Part shown: one piece after another, positions 29,013 to 38,006 of the stretch | How positions within the stretch are numbered: the stretch's first letter is position 1 | How the letters are laid out: each line of letters starts with the position of its first letter | Source of the DNA: CAVUCH01 sp963739995 | GTDB lineage: Bacteria; Acidobacteriota; Vicinamibacteria; Vicinamibacterales; JAENWD01 | DNA length: 64,000 bases | Assembly: GCA_963739995.1 (NCBI GenBank) | Contig: CAVUCH010000002.1 | Location: forward strand, 1 to 64,000 | Direction of reading: 5' to 3' | Program-made: the position numbers and the translations under genes | The notes under the pieces: model-generated | Database searches by the model: none | What the model saw: only the letters and a program-made list of their open reading frames with translations | What the model was told of the DNA's origin: nothing

Positions 29013-29615
29013 ATGCCGGTCGTGAATATGCCCGCCCTGCTGATCGTCGACGTGCAGAACGACTTCTGTCCGGGCGGCGCGCTCGCGGTGCGGGAAGGCG
29101 ACCAGGTCGTTCCCGTGCTGCGCAAGCTGGCGGCACGGTTCGCGGCGCTGGGTCTGCCGGTCTACGCGTCCCGCGACTGGCACCCGCCCGAGAGCACGCA
29201 CTTCGCGGCGAACGGGGGCGAGTGGCCCGTGCACTGCGTGCAGGGCACCGAGGGTGCACGGCTCCGCGAGGATCTGTCGCTTCCGCGCTCGACGATGATC
29301 GTCACCAAGGGGCAGCGCGTCCACGATCAGGGCTACTCCGCGATCGTGGGGGATGTGGCCGGGCGAGGGTCGTTGCTCGAGGACCTGCACGCGCGCGGCG
29401 TGAATCATCTGTACGTCGGCGGACTGGCCACCGACTACTGCGTGCGCCACACGGTGCTCGATGCGCTGCAGCAGGGGATCGCGGTCACGGTCCTCACGGA
29501 TGCCGTCCGCCCGGTCGACGTGTCGCCCGGCGACGGGGCGCGCGCGCTCGACGCCATGCGGGCAGCCGGCGCCACGCTCGCTCCTGCATCCATCGTTTTC
29601 GACGGGGAGGAATAG
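29013..29615 (+). CDS. pncA: Nicotinamidase
   Basis: Hydrolyses nicotinamide to nicotinate, feeding the divergent pncB product. About 200 residues of the isochorismatase-like fold. Visible: catalytic Asp in LLIVDVQNDFCPGGAL, the metal-binding DWHPPESTHFA, the Lys-containing VTKGQRVHDQGYS and the nucleophile Cys in GLATDYCVRHTVLDAL. The ATG at 29013 is preferred over TTG at 28998. Its stop is 4 nt before the next gene, so a two-gene operon with the winged-helix regulator is likely. Confidence 0.94.
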   Translation: MPVVNMPALLIVDVQNDFCPGGALAVREGDQVVPVLRKLAARFAALGLPVYASRDWHPPESTHFAANGGEWPVHCVQGTEGARLREDLSLPRSTMIVTKGQRVHDQGYSAIVGDVAGRGSLLEDLHARGVNHLYVGGLATDYCVRHTVLDALQQGIAVTVLTDAVRPVDVSPGDGARALDAMRAAGATLAPASIVFDGEE

Positions 29616-29619
29616 CGCC

Positions 29620-30012
29620 ATGGGACGACCGCCCAGGCCTCGACGCGCTCCCGAAGACATCGCAGCGCCAGGAACGCTGCATGTCGTCTCGAGCGCGCTC
29701 GCCATCGACCGGGTGGTCCACGAGCGGATGCGCCTCGCCATCATCGGTGCGCTCGCGCTCAACGAAACCCTCGGCTTTCCCGACTTGAAGGAGCTGCTCG
29801 GCGCGACGGATGGCAACGTGATCGTCCACGCGCGCCGGCTCGAGGACTCCGGCTACATTTCCTGCACGAAGATCACGGACGGCCGGGGCGCGCGCACCAT
29901 CTATCGCCTGACCCCCGCGGGCCGCGCGGCACTGCGGCGGTATCTGGAGCGGATGGAGAACCTCGCGATAGCCCTGCGCACGCCACAGGCGACAGACACC
30001 GAATCCGGCTGA
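29620..30012 (+). CDS. Winged-helix transcriptional regulator (HTH_34-like)
   Basis: 130 residues. The core RLAIIGALALNETLGFPDLK ... DGNVIVHARRLEDSGYIS ... RTIYRLTPAGRAALRRYL matches the small MarR/PadR-like winged-helix family PF13601. The first 35 residues are basic and proline-rich. A GGGGAGG site precedes the ATG at 29620. Being four bases downstream of pncA it may regulate NAD salvage or act elsewhere; no ligand domain is present. Confidence 0.85.
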   Translation: MGRPPRPRRAPEDIAAPGTLHVVSSALAIDRVVHERMRLAIIGALALNETLGFPDLKELLGATDGNVIVHARRLEDSGYISCTKITDGRGARTIYRLTPAGRAALRRYLERMENLAIALRTPQATDTESG

Positions 30013-30170
30013 AGCCCGAGCCCCCGAATAGCGTCCGCCGGACCCGTGGACAATCGGCTGACCGCGATCCGGACGCGGATTGCCATCGGCGAAAAGACAG
30101 CCACCTGAACCCGGTTCTGCACGACAATATTCGTCGAGCTCGAGCGTACCCCCTGGCGGGAGCGAACAGG

Positions 30171-30482
30171 ATGATTCCCACGGACCCGATCGGAAGCCTG
30201 CCCAATTTCCGCCATGGTCGAGCGGTTCGAGACGACGGGCTACGTGTCTTCGTCGGCGTCGTTTCGTCGATTGGCCCGCGCATCGAAACTCCGGAGGAGG
30301 TACGGGACCGCGTGATCGAGGCGGCCGCGTCCATCTCGCCCGACCGGCTCGGTACCAGCGACGATTGCGGCTTCTCATCCTTCTCGGACGACAGATCGAC
30401 GAGCCGTGAGACAGCGTTTGAGAAAACCCGGGCCCGCGCAGCACGAACCGCGCTCGCGGCGCCTGCTCTCGGAGTGCGGTAG
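30171..30482 (+). pseudogene. Internally deleted MetE-like (cobalamin-independent methionine synthase II family) gene, in frame
   Basis: A 103-codon open frame. Its start, MIPTDPIGSLP, matches the N-terminus of MetE-like proteins (usually about 370 residues). After a short junction (about residues 12-23) it continues directly as the family's C-terminus: RVFVGVVSSIGPRIETPEEV, then SPDRLGTSDDCGF with the zinc-ligand Cys, FSDDRSTSRETAFEK and ARAARTALA. The substrate-binding barrel between is missing, but the reading frame is kept. The stop TAG overlaps the GTG start of the histidine kinase. It is probably a non-functional remnant, though it may still be translated and couple the kinase. Some 158 nt upstream of it hold no gene. 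Confidence 0.72.
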
Positions 30483-33130
30483 TGACGCGAACGGACAACG
30501 AAGACGCGGTGCTGCGATCCGTCGCGCCGCAAGATGCAGACAGCATCCTCCTGGCTCGCCAGCGCGCGGAGGAAGAGTTCCTCCGGACCAGGGAGGCCCT
30601 CCGTGAAAGCGAGGAGCGACTCAAGGCGGCCTTGAGTGCGGCAGGGACCGGCACGTTCCGATGGGACCTGCACACGAACACCGTCCACTGGGAGGGCAAC
30701 CTCGATCGGCTCTTCGGGCTCGAGACTGACCGTGCCACCCAGTCCCTGGATGCGTTCATCGGCGCCGTGCACCCGGACGATCGCCCGGCGGTCGTTGTTG
30801 GGTGCGAGCGATGCGCGCGGGAGGGCGCCGACTTCGACATGGAGTTCCGGGTGGTGTGGCCGGACGGGAGCGTCCACTGGATTGACGACAAGGCCAGAAC
30901 GTTCCGTGACGCCGAAGGAAATCCGATCTACGTCGCGGGAGCTTGTGCCGATATCACCACCCGCAAGGCAGCCGCCGAGGCACTGCGCGCGAGCGAGGAA
31001 CGCCTTCGCGCCATCTTCGGCCAGGCCGCCGTCGAGATATGGGTCGGGGACCTGAGTGGCCGCTTCGTCGAGATGAACCGCAAGTTCTCGGACGTGCTGG
31101 GCTACAGCGCCGACGAGCTCCGCCAGACCACTTTGACGGCGATTACTCACCCGGACGATCTCGCCGCGACAGAAACGGCACTACGCCAGCTGCTCGAGGG
31201 CGCCATTCCTGCCTACTCGCTCGAGAAGCGCTACGTCCGAAAGGATCAGTCCATCGTCTGGGGCCTGGCGAACGTCACGTTGCTGAGAGATGCTGCCGGC
31301 CGGCCGCAGCAATTGATCGGCGTCATCGAAGACATCACGCTGCGCAAGCGTACCGAGGACGCCTTGCGGGAGGAGACTCGCATCCTCGAACGGCTGAACG
31401 AGACCGGCAGGGCGCTGGCCTCACAGCTCGATTTGCAGGCCACGATCCAGGGCGTCACCGATGCCGCCACGGAGCTCAGTGGCGCCCGGTTCGGCGCTTT
31501 CTTCTACAACCCGACCGAGGATCCCGGGGACACATTCCTTCTCTACACGGCCTCGGGTGCACCGCGCGAGGCGTTCGTGCACTTCGGCGATCCGAGCTCG
31601 GACGACCTGCTCGCCGCAACCTTCCGCGGTGAGGGACCCCTTCGCTTTGACGACGTCCTGGCGGGCCGCCGCTTTCCGGCCCTGGGAGGCGAGGAGAGCG
31701 GCCGGCAAGGAGGGTTGCCGGTGCGCAGCTACCTGTCTGTCCCCGTACGCTCCGGCTCAGGCACTGTGATCGGCGGGCTCCTCGTCGGACACCCGGATCC
31801 CGGCGTCTTCACGGAACGCAGCGAGCGCCTCGTCACCGGCGTGGCAGCGCAGGCCGGGATTGCCATCGACAATGCACGTCTGTACAAGGCGGCACAGAAG
31901 GCGGCGAGCGAGCGGGCAGACCTCCTGGAGCGTGAGCGCGCGGCAAGGAGCGCGGCGGAGGGCCTGAGCCGCGTGAAAGACGAGTTCCTGGCAACCCTAT
32001 CGCACGAGCTGCGCACGCCCTTGCACGCGATCCTCGGATGGGCGCAGATCCTCAGAAGCGGCAATCGGGACCACGCGGACGTGCTGAAAGGGCTCGAGAT
32101 CATCGAGCGGAACGCGCGCGCCCAGACCCAGTTGATCGACGACATGCTCGACATGAGCCGGATCACATCCGGCAACCTGCGACTGGATATCCAGCCGATC
32201 TCGCCCATGTCGTTCATCGAGGCCGCGCTCGAAACGGTGCAGCCCGCCGCCGATGCGAAGGAAATCCTGATCGAGACGTTGCTGGATCGCTCGGCGGGGC
32301 CAATCTCGGGCGATCCAGGCCGGCTGCAGCAAGTCGCGTGGAATCTCCTGTCAAACGCCATCAAGTTCACGCCCAGGGGCGGCCAGGTCCAAGTGCTGCT
32401 CAAGCGGAGGCAATTCCACGTCGAGATCATCGTGACCGACACGGGTGTGGGCATTCGCCCCAGCTTCATACCGCATCTGTTCGAGCGGTTCAGCCAGAGC
32501 GATGCGTCGACGACCCGTCAATACGGAGGTCTCGGCCTTGGCCTGTCGATCGTGAAGAACCTCCTGGACCTGCACGGCGGAACGGTCGCCATCGAGAGCC
32601 CCGGGGAGGGGCGTGGGACGACTGCCACCGTGCAGCTGCCGCTGATGGTGGTAGACCGACCGGGCGATAAGGCCGGCCGACTGCACCCCGCCGCGCCGCA
32701 GGCCGGCCCGGACCGGAAAATCGCTGGCGAGCTGGCCGGACTCAGGATCGTGGTGGTGGACGATAACTCCGACGCGCGGGAGTTGATCAAACGCGTGCTG
32801 GAGGATTGCGCGGCCGCGGTGGAGGCCGCCTCCGGCGTGTCCGAAGCGCTCGAGATGATCCAGACCCACAGGCCTCACGTGCTCGTCACCGACGTCGGCC
32901 TGCGTGACGCGGACGGGTTCGAGCTGCTCAGGCGGGTCCGTGCGCTGGGATCCGAGCACGGGGGGCGTGTGCCTGCGATTGCATTGACAGCCTTCGCCCT
33001 GTCCGAGGACCGCACTCGTGCGCTGCGTGCCGGTTTCCTGGTGCATATCTCCAAACCGGTCGATCCGTCCGAGCTCGTGGCGACAGTCGCGAGCGTCGCG
33101 CGGCGGAACGAGGAAGATCACCGGCCGTAA
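30482..33130 (+). CDS. Hybrid sensor histidine kinase (PAS-PAS-GAF-HisKA-HATPase-REC)
   Basis: 882 residues, no membrane segment or signal peptide, so cytoplasmic. Order: PAS/PAC 1 (about 45-160, GTFRWDLHTNTVHWEGNLDR), PAS/PAC 2 (about 170-290, FVEMNRKFSDVLGYSADEL), GAF (about 315-450, FGAFFYNPTEDPGD), coiled linker, HisKA with the phospho-His in ATLSHELRTPLHAILGW, HATPase (N-box WNLLSNAIKFTPRGG, G-boxes DTGVGIRPSF and YGGLGLGLSIVK) and a C-terminal receiver (VVVDDNSDARELI, phospho-Asp in VLVTDVGLRDADGF, Lys in HISKPVDPSEL). The GTG start overlaps the MetE-like remnant's stop. No output regulator is adjacent. The signal is unknown. Confidence 0.93.
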   Translation: MTRTDNEDAVLRSVAPQDADSILLARQRAEEEFLRTREALRESEERLKAALSAAGTGTFRWDLHTNTVHWEGNLDRLFGLETDRATQSLDAFIGAVHPDDRPAVVVGCERCAREGADFDMEFRVVWPDGSVHWIDDKARTFRDAEGNPIYVAGACADITTRKAAAEALRASEERLRAIFGQAAVEIWVGDLSGRFVEMNRKFSDVLGYSADELRQTTLTAITHPDDLAATETALRQLLEGAIPAYSLEKRYVRKDQSIVWGLANVTLLRDAAGRPQQLIGVIEDITLRKRTEDALREETRILERLNETGRALASQLDLQATIQGVTDAATELSGARFGAFFYNPTEDPGDTFLLYTASGAPREAFVHFGDPSSDDLLAATFRGEGPLRFDDVLAGRRFPALGGEESGRQGGLPVRSYLSVPVRSGSGTVIGGLLVGHPDPGVFTERSERLVTGVAAQAGIAIDNARLYKAAQKAASERADLLERERAARSAAEGLSRVKDEFLATLSHELRTPLHAILGWAQILRSGNRDHADVLKGLEIIERNARAQTQLIDDMLDMSRITSGNLRLDIQPISPMSFIEAALETVQPAADAKEILIETLLDRSAGPISGDPGRLQQVAWNLLSNAIKFTPRGGQVQVLLKRRQFHVEIIVTDTGVGIRPSFIPHLFERFSQSDASTTRQYGGLGLGLSIVKNLLDLHGGTVAIESPGEGRGTTATVQLPLMVVDRPGDKAGRLHPAAPQAGPDRKIAGELAGLRIVVVDDNSDARELIKRVLEDCAAAVEAASGVSEALEMIQTHRPHVLVTDVGLRDADGFELLRRVRALGSEHGGRVPAIALTAFALSEDRTRALRAGFLVHISKPVDPSELVATVASVARRNEEDHRP

Positions 33131-33314
33131 CTCCGGACACCGCAACGGGCCGCAGGCGCAGGCGTCTTGAACCGGTCGGGCACGTCAGGCCATCAGCCGT
33201 TCCCGCCGTGCCCGCGTGGCGGGTGACGCGAACGGGCGCCATCCCGCCTGAGGCCGGACCGGCCTGCGGCCTGTAGTCTGCAGCCGGCCGCCTTCTGGTG
33301 AAGTGCCTCACAGG

Positions 33315-33893
33315 TCAGTCGCGCCCCTCTGCCCGAAGCGCCTCGCGAAGGCGCCGGAACGCGTCCAGCATCTCCGCGTACGAGTAGTTGGCATTGCGCC
33401 CGCTCGGGTTCGGCAGCACGAAGACGCGGGCTCCGGCGAGCGTCGCGGAGGCTTCGCCGAGCGGGACGGCCACCCCGCGGGCGAGCTCAGGAAACAGCGC
33501 GCGATAGATCGTGACGCCCACGAGCGCCACGATCGGGGGCCGGTACCGCCCCACCTTCGCCACGAGCGCACGGCGGCCCGCCAGCAGTTCGCTGGGGTGC
33601 AGGTCGCCGATCCCTGGCGTCGCGCGCGCGACCAGGTTCGTGATGCCCAGTCCCCACAGCGGCAGGCGCCCATCGTCCGACCACGTCAGCGGCTCCGGGA
33701 CGAGGCCTGACTCGAAGAGGAGCTTCCAGAAGCGGTTGGACGGGCCGGCGAAATGGTGACCTACTGCGGCCGAGCGGATGCCCGGATTGATGCCGACGAA
33801 AAGGACGCGGACGTTCGGCCCGATCCGGTCGCGCAGGCGGGCCGGCGGACTGGGCTCACGTCGCGGCCCTGCGCGTGAACGGTGGGGCGGCAC
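33315..33893 (-). CDS. mug: G/U mismatch-specific DNA glycosylase
   Basis: 192 residues from a GTG start. Members of the uracil-DNA glycosylase superfamily family 2 remove uracil or alkylated cytosine opposite guanine. Diagnostic motifs are both present: motif 1 LFVGINPGIRSAAVGHHFAG with catalytic Asn, and motif 2 VLPNPSGRNANYS. WGLGITNLVARATPG and EVGRYRP-like segments also match. It is the last gene after the HEAT-repeat operon, 14 nt downstream of it, and may be co-transcribed. Confidence 0.93.
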   Translation of the reverse strand: MPPHRSRAGPRREPSPPARLRDRIGPNVRVLFVGINPGIRSAAVGHHFAGPSNRFWKLLFESGLVPEPLTWSDDGRLPLWGLGITNLVARATPGIGDLHPSELLAGRRALVAKVGRYRPPIVALVGVTIYRALFPELARGVAVPLGEASATLAGARVFVLPNPSGRNANYSYAEMLDAFRRLREALRAEGRD

Positions 33894-33907
33894 TTCGGCT
33901 GTGGATA

Positions 33908-35083
33908 CTACCGCCCGAGCACCTGTTCGAAGAACGTCAGCGCGCGTGGGTCGCCGGTCTGCCCCAGCCAGAACATCGCCTGCTTGCGCACCTCGCGATC
34001 GCGGTGTGTGCCTGCGAGCGCAATGAGCTGGGGGACGCCCTCATCCCTGGGGAGCTGGCTGATCGCGAAGACCGCGCGCTTTCGCACCTCCACGTCCGGA
34101 TCGTCCTCCACCGCGCCCGCAAGCGTGCCGACGGCCCGCTCGCCCGCCTTCTGCGCGACCCAGAAGAGGGCCTGGGCGCGTACGCGGGAGGAGGCGTCGT
34201 GCCGCGCGAGATCGATCAGGCGGTCCATCCCGGTGTCCCCCGTCAACGTGAGCACGAACGTGAGGTGCTCCCGGAACCCCTCATCGCCGTCCCTGCGGGA
34301 CAGCCGATCGATGACCTGGGCACCCGTAGCCCCGCGGGCCGCGCCCAGCCAGAACGCCGCGTCGCGCCGTACGGTGGACGACACCTCCGGTGCCACGAAC
34401 TCCTCGAGCACGCGATCCGACGACTGGTCGTCGGTCAGCGCGATGACCGCGAGCGCGCCGCTTCTCGCCCGCTCCGGCCCGCGCCGGGCGCCGTCGCGCT
34501 GTTCCGGATCCTTACCGTCGCGCCGGACGACGTCGGCGAGGGCTGCCACACTGTCGGCTGGACGGACACGATCGATCCAGTAGACCGTACGCGTGCCCGC
34601 CTGCACCGTGCAGCGCGCGTCGGCAAACGTGACGCGATCGATGACCCCGCCCGTCAGCCGGGCGAGCACCACGAGCTCCGTGGTGTCGTCATTCGTCGAG
34701 CTCCCGTTCTGGAAGCGGCCGTCATCGTCGAGCACGCACCCGGCACTGTCCCTCCGCCAGTCGCGCTCGCGCGCGGCGGAGCCATGAGGGGTCCGGGTGA
34801 CAGCCGGCACCGTCCACGCAAGCCAGGCAGGCGCGTCATCACTCTTTGCAATCGCCGCGACCACCGGCCGCAACCCTGCCGCCGCATCGCGCCGCTCGAG
34901 CCGCGTGGACCGGACCGGTAACGCGTCCGCCGCCGGCGTTCGGATTGCGTCGGACGGCGGGGCCGGCGCCTGGGCACTCGCGAAGGGGGAGGCACCCACG
35001 GGCGCTCCCGAGCCGCCGACGAGTCCGCCGGACGCCACGCACACGCAGTAGACACCCGCTACGACAACACGCCGGATGGTCAT
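33908..35083 (-). CDS. Secreted HEAT-repeat protein
   Basis: 391 residues with a signal peptide (VVVAGVYCVCVASGGLVGG), a middle beta-rich region with Cys residues (DSAGCVLDDDGRFQNG, FADARCTVQAG), then C-terminal HEAT repeats (VRRDAAFWLGAARG, VRAQALFWVAQKAGERA, VRKRAVFAISQLPRDE, VRKQAMFWLGQTGDPRA). Its ATG overlaps the stop of the upstream HEAT gene (ATGA). It is the fourth member of the sigma/anti-sigma operon. HEAT arrays are protein-interaction scaffolds; a periplasmic partner is implied but unknown. Confidence 0.85.
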   Translation of the reverse strand: MTIRRVVVAGVYCVCVASGGLVGGSGAPVGASPFASAQAPAPPSDAIRTPAADALPVRSTRLERRDAAAGLRPVVAAIAKSDDAPAWLAWTVPAVTRTPHGSAARERDWRRDSAGCVLDDDGRFQNGSSTNDDTTELVVLARLTGGVIDRVTFADARCTVQAGTRTVYWIDRVRPADSVAALADVVRRDGKDPEQRDGARRGPERARSGALAVIALTDDQSSDRVLEEFVAPEVSSTVRRDAAFWLGAARGATGAQVIDRLSRRDGDEGFREHLTFVLTLTGDTGMDRLIDLARHDASSRVRAQALFWVAQKAGERAVGTLAGAVEDDPDVEVRKRAVFAISQLPRDEGVPQLIALAGTHRDREVRKQAMFWLGQTGDPRALTFFEQVLGR

Positions 35084-36279
35084 TTCAGCAGCTCCAGCAT
35101 GTAATCCGTCGCTTCCTTCGAGTGCATCAGAGAGAGCATCTGCACGGCATCCCTCTTCCGCGCTGGGTCCTGTTCCTGCCGCGCGATCTCCACGAGCGCC
35201 GTCGCGTTGCCCTGGACGAAGAATGCGTGCAATACCGCCGCTTTCACGCCGGCATCACGCTCGTTCTTGTAAATCGCTTTCAGTGTGGGCGCCGTCTCCA
35301 TGCCCATGAGGCCGAGCCGCTGCACGGCCTCGCGCCGCAGCTCCATGTCGGTCTCCTTCGTCGCGAGCGCCGTCATCTGATCCACTGCGCCGCTGACGAA
35401 AAGGGCGTTGATCACGGCGCGCCGCGTCTCGGGGCTCTTGTCCTGCTGATACAACTGCTCGAGCTCGGCGCGTGCGCCCGACACACCGAGCTGTGTGATG
35501 GCTTCACGGCGCAGCTCGGGCTCCGTCTCGGTCCGCGCGATCGTGGCGAGCTGCTCGCGGGCACCGGCAACCATGAGCGCCGTCAGCACGGCCTTGCGTG
35601 TCTGCGCGTTCTGCGTGGCGGAGTAGATATCCACCAGTGATTGCTGGCTGTCCTTGCCCCCGAACAGCCCGAGGTAGCGCACCGCCGTGGCCTGGGTCTC
35701 CACATCGGCGTCGCCTCTGGCCATCTGCATGAGCACCTCACGGGCTTCCGGCGAGCCGCTCTGGGCGAGGACGAACATCGCGCGGTCGCGCACGGTCTGC
35801 GTCGGTGACCGCGCCAGCATCTGCTTGATCAGCGGCAGCGCGCGGGCCGGGTCGGCGTTCATCAGGCCGCCGAGGGCCATCAGTTTCAGGTCGTCGGAGC
35901 CTGCCGCATCCACGGGGGGCGCCTGACCGCTCTCCTGCCGGATCTCGAGGTCGAGCGCCGCGGCATCCTTCATCCAGCGGCTGCGCGGGTAGGCCGACCT
36001 GAGGGCAGCGATGGCCTGCAAGGCGTCCTCCCGGCGGCCGCTCTTGTGCAGGGCGTAGGCCCGCCAGTACAGAGCAGCGTCCGCACGCTCGCCCTTGAGC
36101 GTGGCTGTCTGCGCAAACGTCGCCGCTGCGGTGTCCCAGTCCCGCTTGTCGAGCGCTGCAGTGCCCCGGGCGTACAGCGTCCCCTCCTGCGACTGCACCT
36201 CGTCGGCCGCATCGGGTAAGAGGGCTGACGCATGCGCGGCGTCCGCCAACGCAAGAATCAGTGTGAGCTCGGCGATCAT
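35080..36279 (-). CDS. Secreted TPR/HEAT-repeat protein
   Basis: 399 residues. A short N-terminal hydrophobic segment (LTLILALADAAHASA) looks like a signal peptide. TPR-like helices follow (residues about 33-110, GTLYARGTAALDKRDWDTAA), then about seven HEAT repeats with the recurring pattern R-R-x-A-[IV]-x-x-L-x-[VL]-[SM]-G (TRKAVLTALMVAGAREQLA, TRRAVINALFVSGAVDQMT, KAAVLHAFFVQGNATALVE). Start and stop overlap both neighbours by 4 nt (ATGA), so the operon is translationally coupled throughout. Confidence 0.87.
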   Translation of the reverse strand: MIAELTLILALADAAHASALLPDAADEVQSQEGTLYARGTAALDKRDWDTAAATFAQTATLKGERADAALYWRAYALHKSGRREDALQAIAALRSAYPRSRWMKDAAALDLEIRQESGQAPPVDAAGSDDLKLMALGGLMNADPARALPLIKQMLARSPTQTVRDRAMFVLAQSGSPEAREVLMQMARGDADVETQATAVRYLGLFGGKDSQQSLVDIYSATQNAQTRKAVLTALMVAGAREQLATIARTETEPELRREAITQLGVSGARAELEQLYQQDKSPETRRAVINALFVSGAVDQMTALATKETDMELRREAVQRLGLMGMETAPTLKAIYKNERDAGVKAAVLHAFFVQGNATALVEIARQEQDPARKRDAVQMLSLMHSKEATDYMLELLK

Positions 36280-37055
36280 GATGTGGGTTCTCCGTTGTGA
36301 AACAGCGTGCGCTGTCGCGCACGCATCTGCGCGCCCGTGACGCGCAGCTTGAACACGAGGCTTCGTTCCTCGATCCGCGCCTGCAGGGCGCGGACCTCAG
36401 GCTCCGAGAGTCGGCTCGGGCTGTTGACGAGTTCCAGCAGGATCGGCTCGAGCTCGGCGAGCAGATCCGCAAGCGCGGGCGACGAGGCATCCTGCAACGA
36501 CTGGCGATACAGGCGATTCGCGTCGAGCAGCTGCCGCGCCCACGCCTGTTCGGCGCCGATGTCCACGGCACCCGCATCGGTCGTGTGCGCGAGCTCCACC
36601 AGCGCCCGCTCCGCGCGCTCCACGTGGTCACCGATCGCGGCGAGCACGACACGCTCACGCACCGCCCGCGGATCGGTCGACACCTCACGGGCTGCCCAAG
36701 AATCCGGCGTCGATCCGACGGGCGCTCCGGACCACCGGCCGATGATGAATGCTGAGGCCGCGAGCAGCGCGACGGCCGCAGCGGCGAGCCACGCACGAGG
36801 ATCCGCCCACTTCGATGGATGCCTCGCGCCCGCGGGCAGCCGTGGTTCGAGGCGCGCCCACACACGGGCGCCGTAGTCCTCGCCGCGCTCCGGCACGTCG
36901 TCGCTCGCCGCTGCACGCAGCACCCGTCGTATTTCCTCCGCATCTGTCCGGCAGCGCGCGCACCCGGCGAGGTGGACCTGGACCTCGGCCCGCGTGCGGG
37001 GCTCGGCGTCGTCGAGCGCGACCGCGATGAGCAGATCCTCCGGGATGTGATTCAT
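36276..37055 (-). CDS. Anti-sigma factor with zinc-finger (membrane)
   Basis: 259 residues. The N-terminus has the HxxxCxxC zinc-finger of anti-sigma factors (VHLAGCARC near residue 31), preceded by EDLLIAVALDDAEP. A single membrane helix (WLAAAAVALLAASAFIIG, near residues 91-108) separates it from a periplasmic region with heptad-like helices (residues about 190-245). It overlaps the sigma gene stop by 4 nt. By analogy with ZAS-domain proteins it should hold the ECF sigma factor at the membrane. The large C-terminal sensor portion may contact the HEAT proteins encoded next. Confidence 0.88.
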   Translation of the reverse strand: MNHIPEDLLIAVALDDAEPRTRAEVQVHLAGCARCRTDAEEIRRVLRAAASDDVPERGEDYGARVWARLEPRLPAGARHPSKWADPRAWLAAAAVALLAASAFIIGRWSGAPVGSTPDSWAAREVSTDPRAVRERVVLAAIGDHVERAERALVELAHTTDAGAVDIGAEQAWARQLLDANRLYRQSLQDASSPALADLLAELEPILLELVNSPSRLSEPEVRALQARIEERSLVFKLRVTGAQMRARQRTLFHNGEPTS

Positions 37056-37615
37056 GGCTGGACGCCTACCAACGGCGCCAGGGTGCGCCGCATCTTGGCC
37101 ACCGCGCGAAAGATGCTGTGTCGTGTCGCCGAGGGGCTCTGCCCGAGCACGCGGCAGATCTCGTCGATGGACTGCTCTTCCAGGTGGCGCAGCGTAAACG
37201 CCGCGCGCTCGAGCGGCGTGAGGTCGGCGAGCGCGGCCTCCACGTGCTCGCGCATCTCGCGTCCGGCGGCCTGCCGGTCGGGGCCGGGCGAGCCGCTGGC
37301 CACCCGCATCACCGCGGGTTCGGGGTCGAACGGCGCGTTGGCGTTCGCTGGGCGGCGCCTGATGAGATCGATGGCGCAGTTGGCAGCAATCCGGTGGAGC
37401 CAGGTCGAGAGGGCGGCGCGGCCCTCGAACGTTGCCAGCTCCGTGTATGCCTTCAGAAATGTCTCCTGCACCACGTCCTCCGCGTCCGGCTCGCTTCGGG
37501 TCAGCCGGTAGGCAACCCGGAAGACACCAGCACTGTGCCGCTCCACGATGGTGCGGAAGGCCTCACGGTGTCCTGACTTCGCCCGCGTCAGGATGGCGGC
37601 GTCGGCCTCGTGCAC
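37052..37615 (-). CDS. ECF-type RNA polymerase sigma factor
   Basis: 187 residues: sigma-70 region 2 (FRTIVERHSAGVFRVAYRLT, DAEDVVQETFLKAYTELATF) and region 4 (LTPLERAAFTLRHLEEQSID, EICRVLGQSPSATRHSIFRA). GTG start; a TAACCT box lies 7 nt upstream, compatible with leaderless transcription. Its stop overlaps the anti-sigma start. It heads a four-gene coupled operon (sigma, anti-sigma, HEAT, HEAT) possibly extended to mug. Confidence 0.93.
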   Translation of the reverse strand: MHEADAAILTRAKSGHREAFRTIVERHSAGVFRVAYRLTRSEPDAEDVVQETFLKAYTELATFEGRAALSTWLHRIAANCAIDLIRRRPANANAPFDPEPAVMRVASGSPGPDRQAAGREMREHVEAALADLTPLERAAFTLRHLEEQSIDEICRVLGQSPSATRHSIFRAVAKMRRTLAPLVGVQP

Positions 37616-37673
37616 AGTCAGCAGGTTAGACGGGACGGGCCCCGCCGGCGTTAGGGCGGCTCAGGTGGGTAGT

Positions 37674-37975
<302 letters not shown>

Positions 37976-38006
37976 GGTTGCTGCCGTCTGACGCCCGCCG
38001 CAGCGG

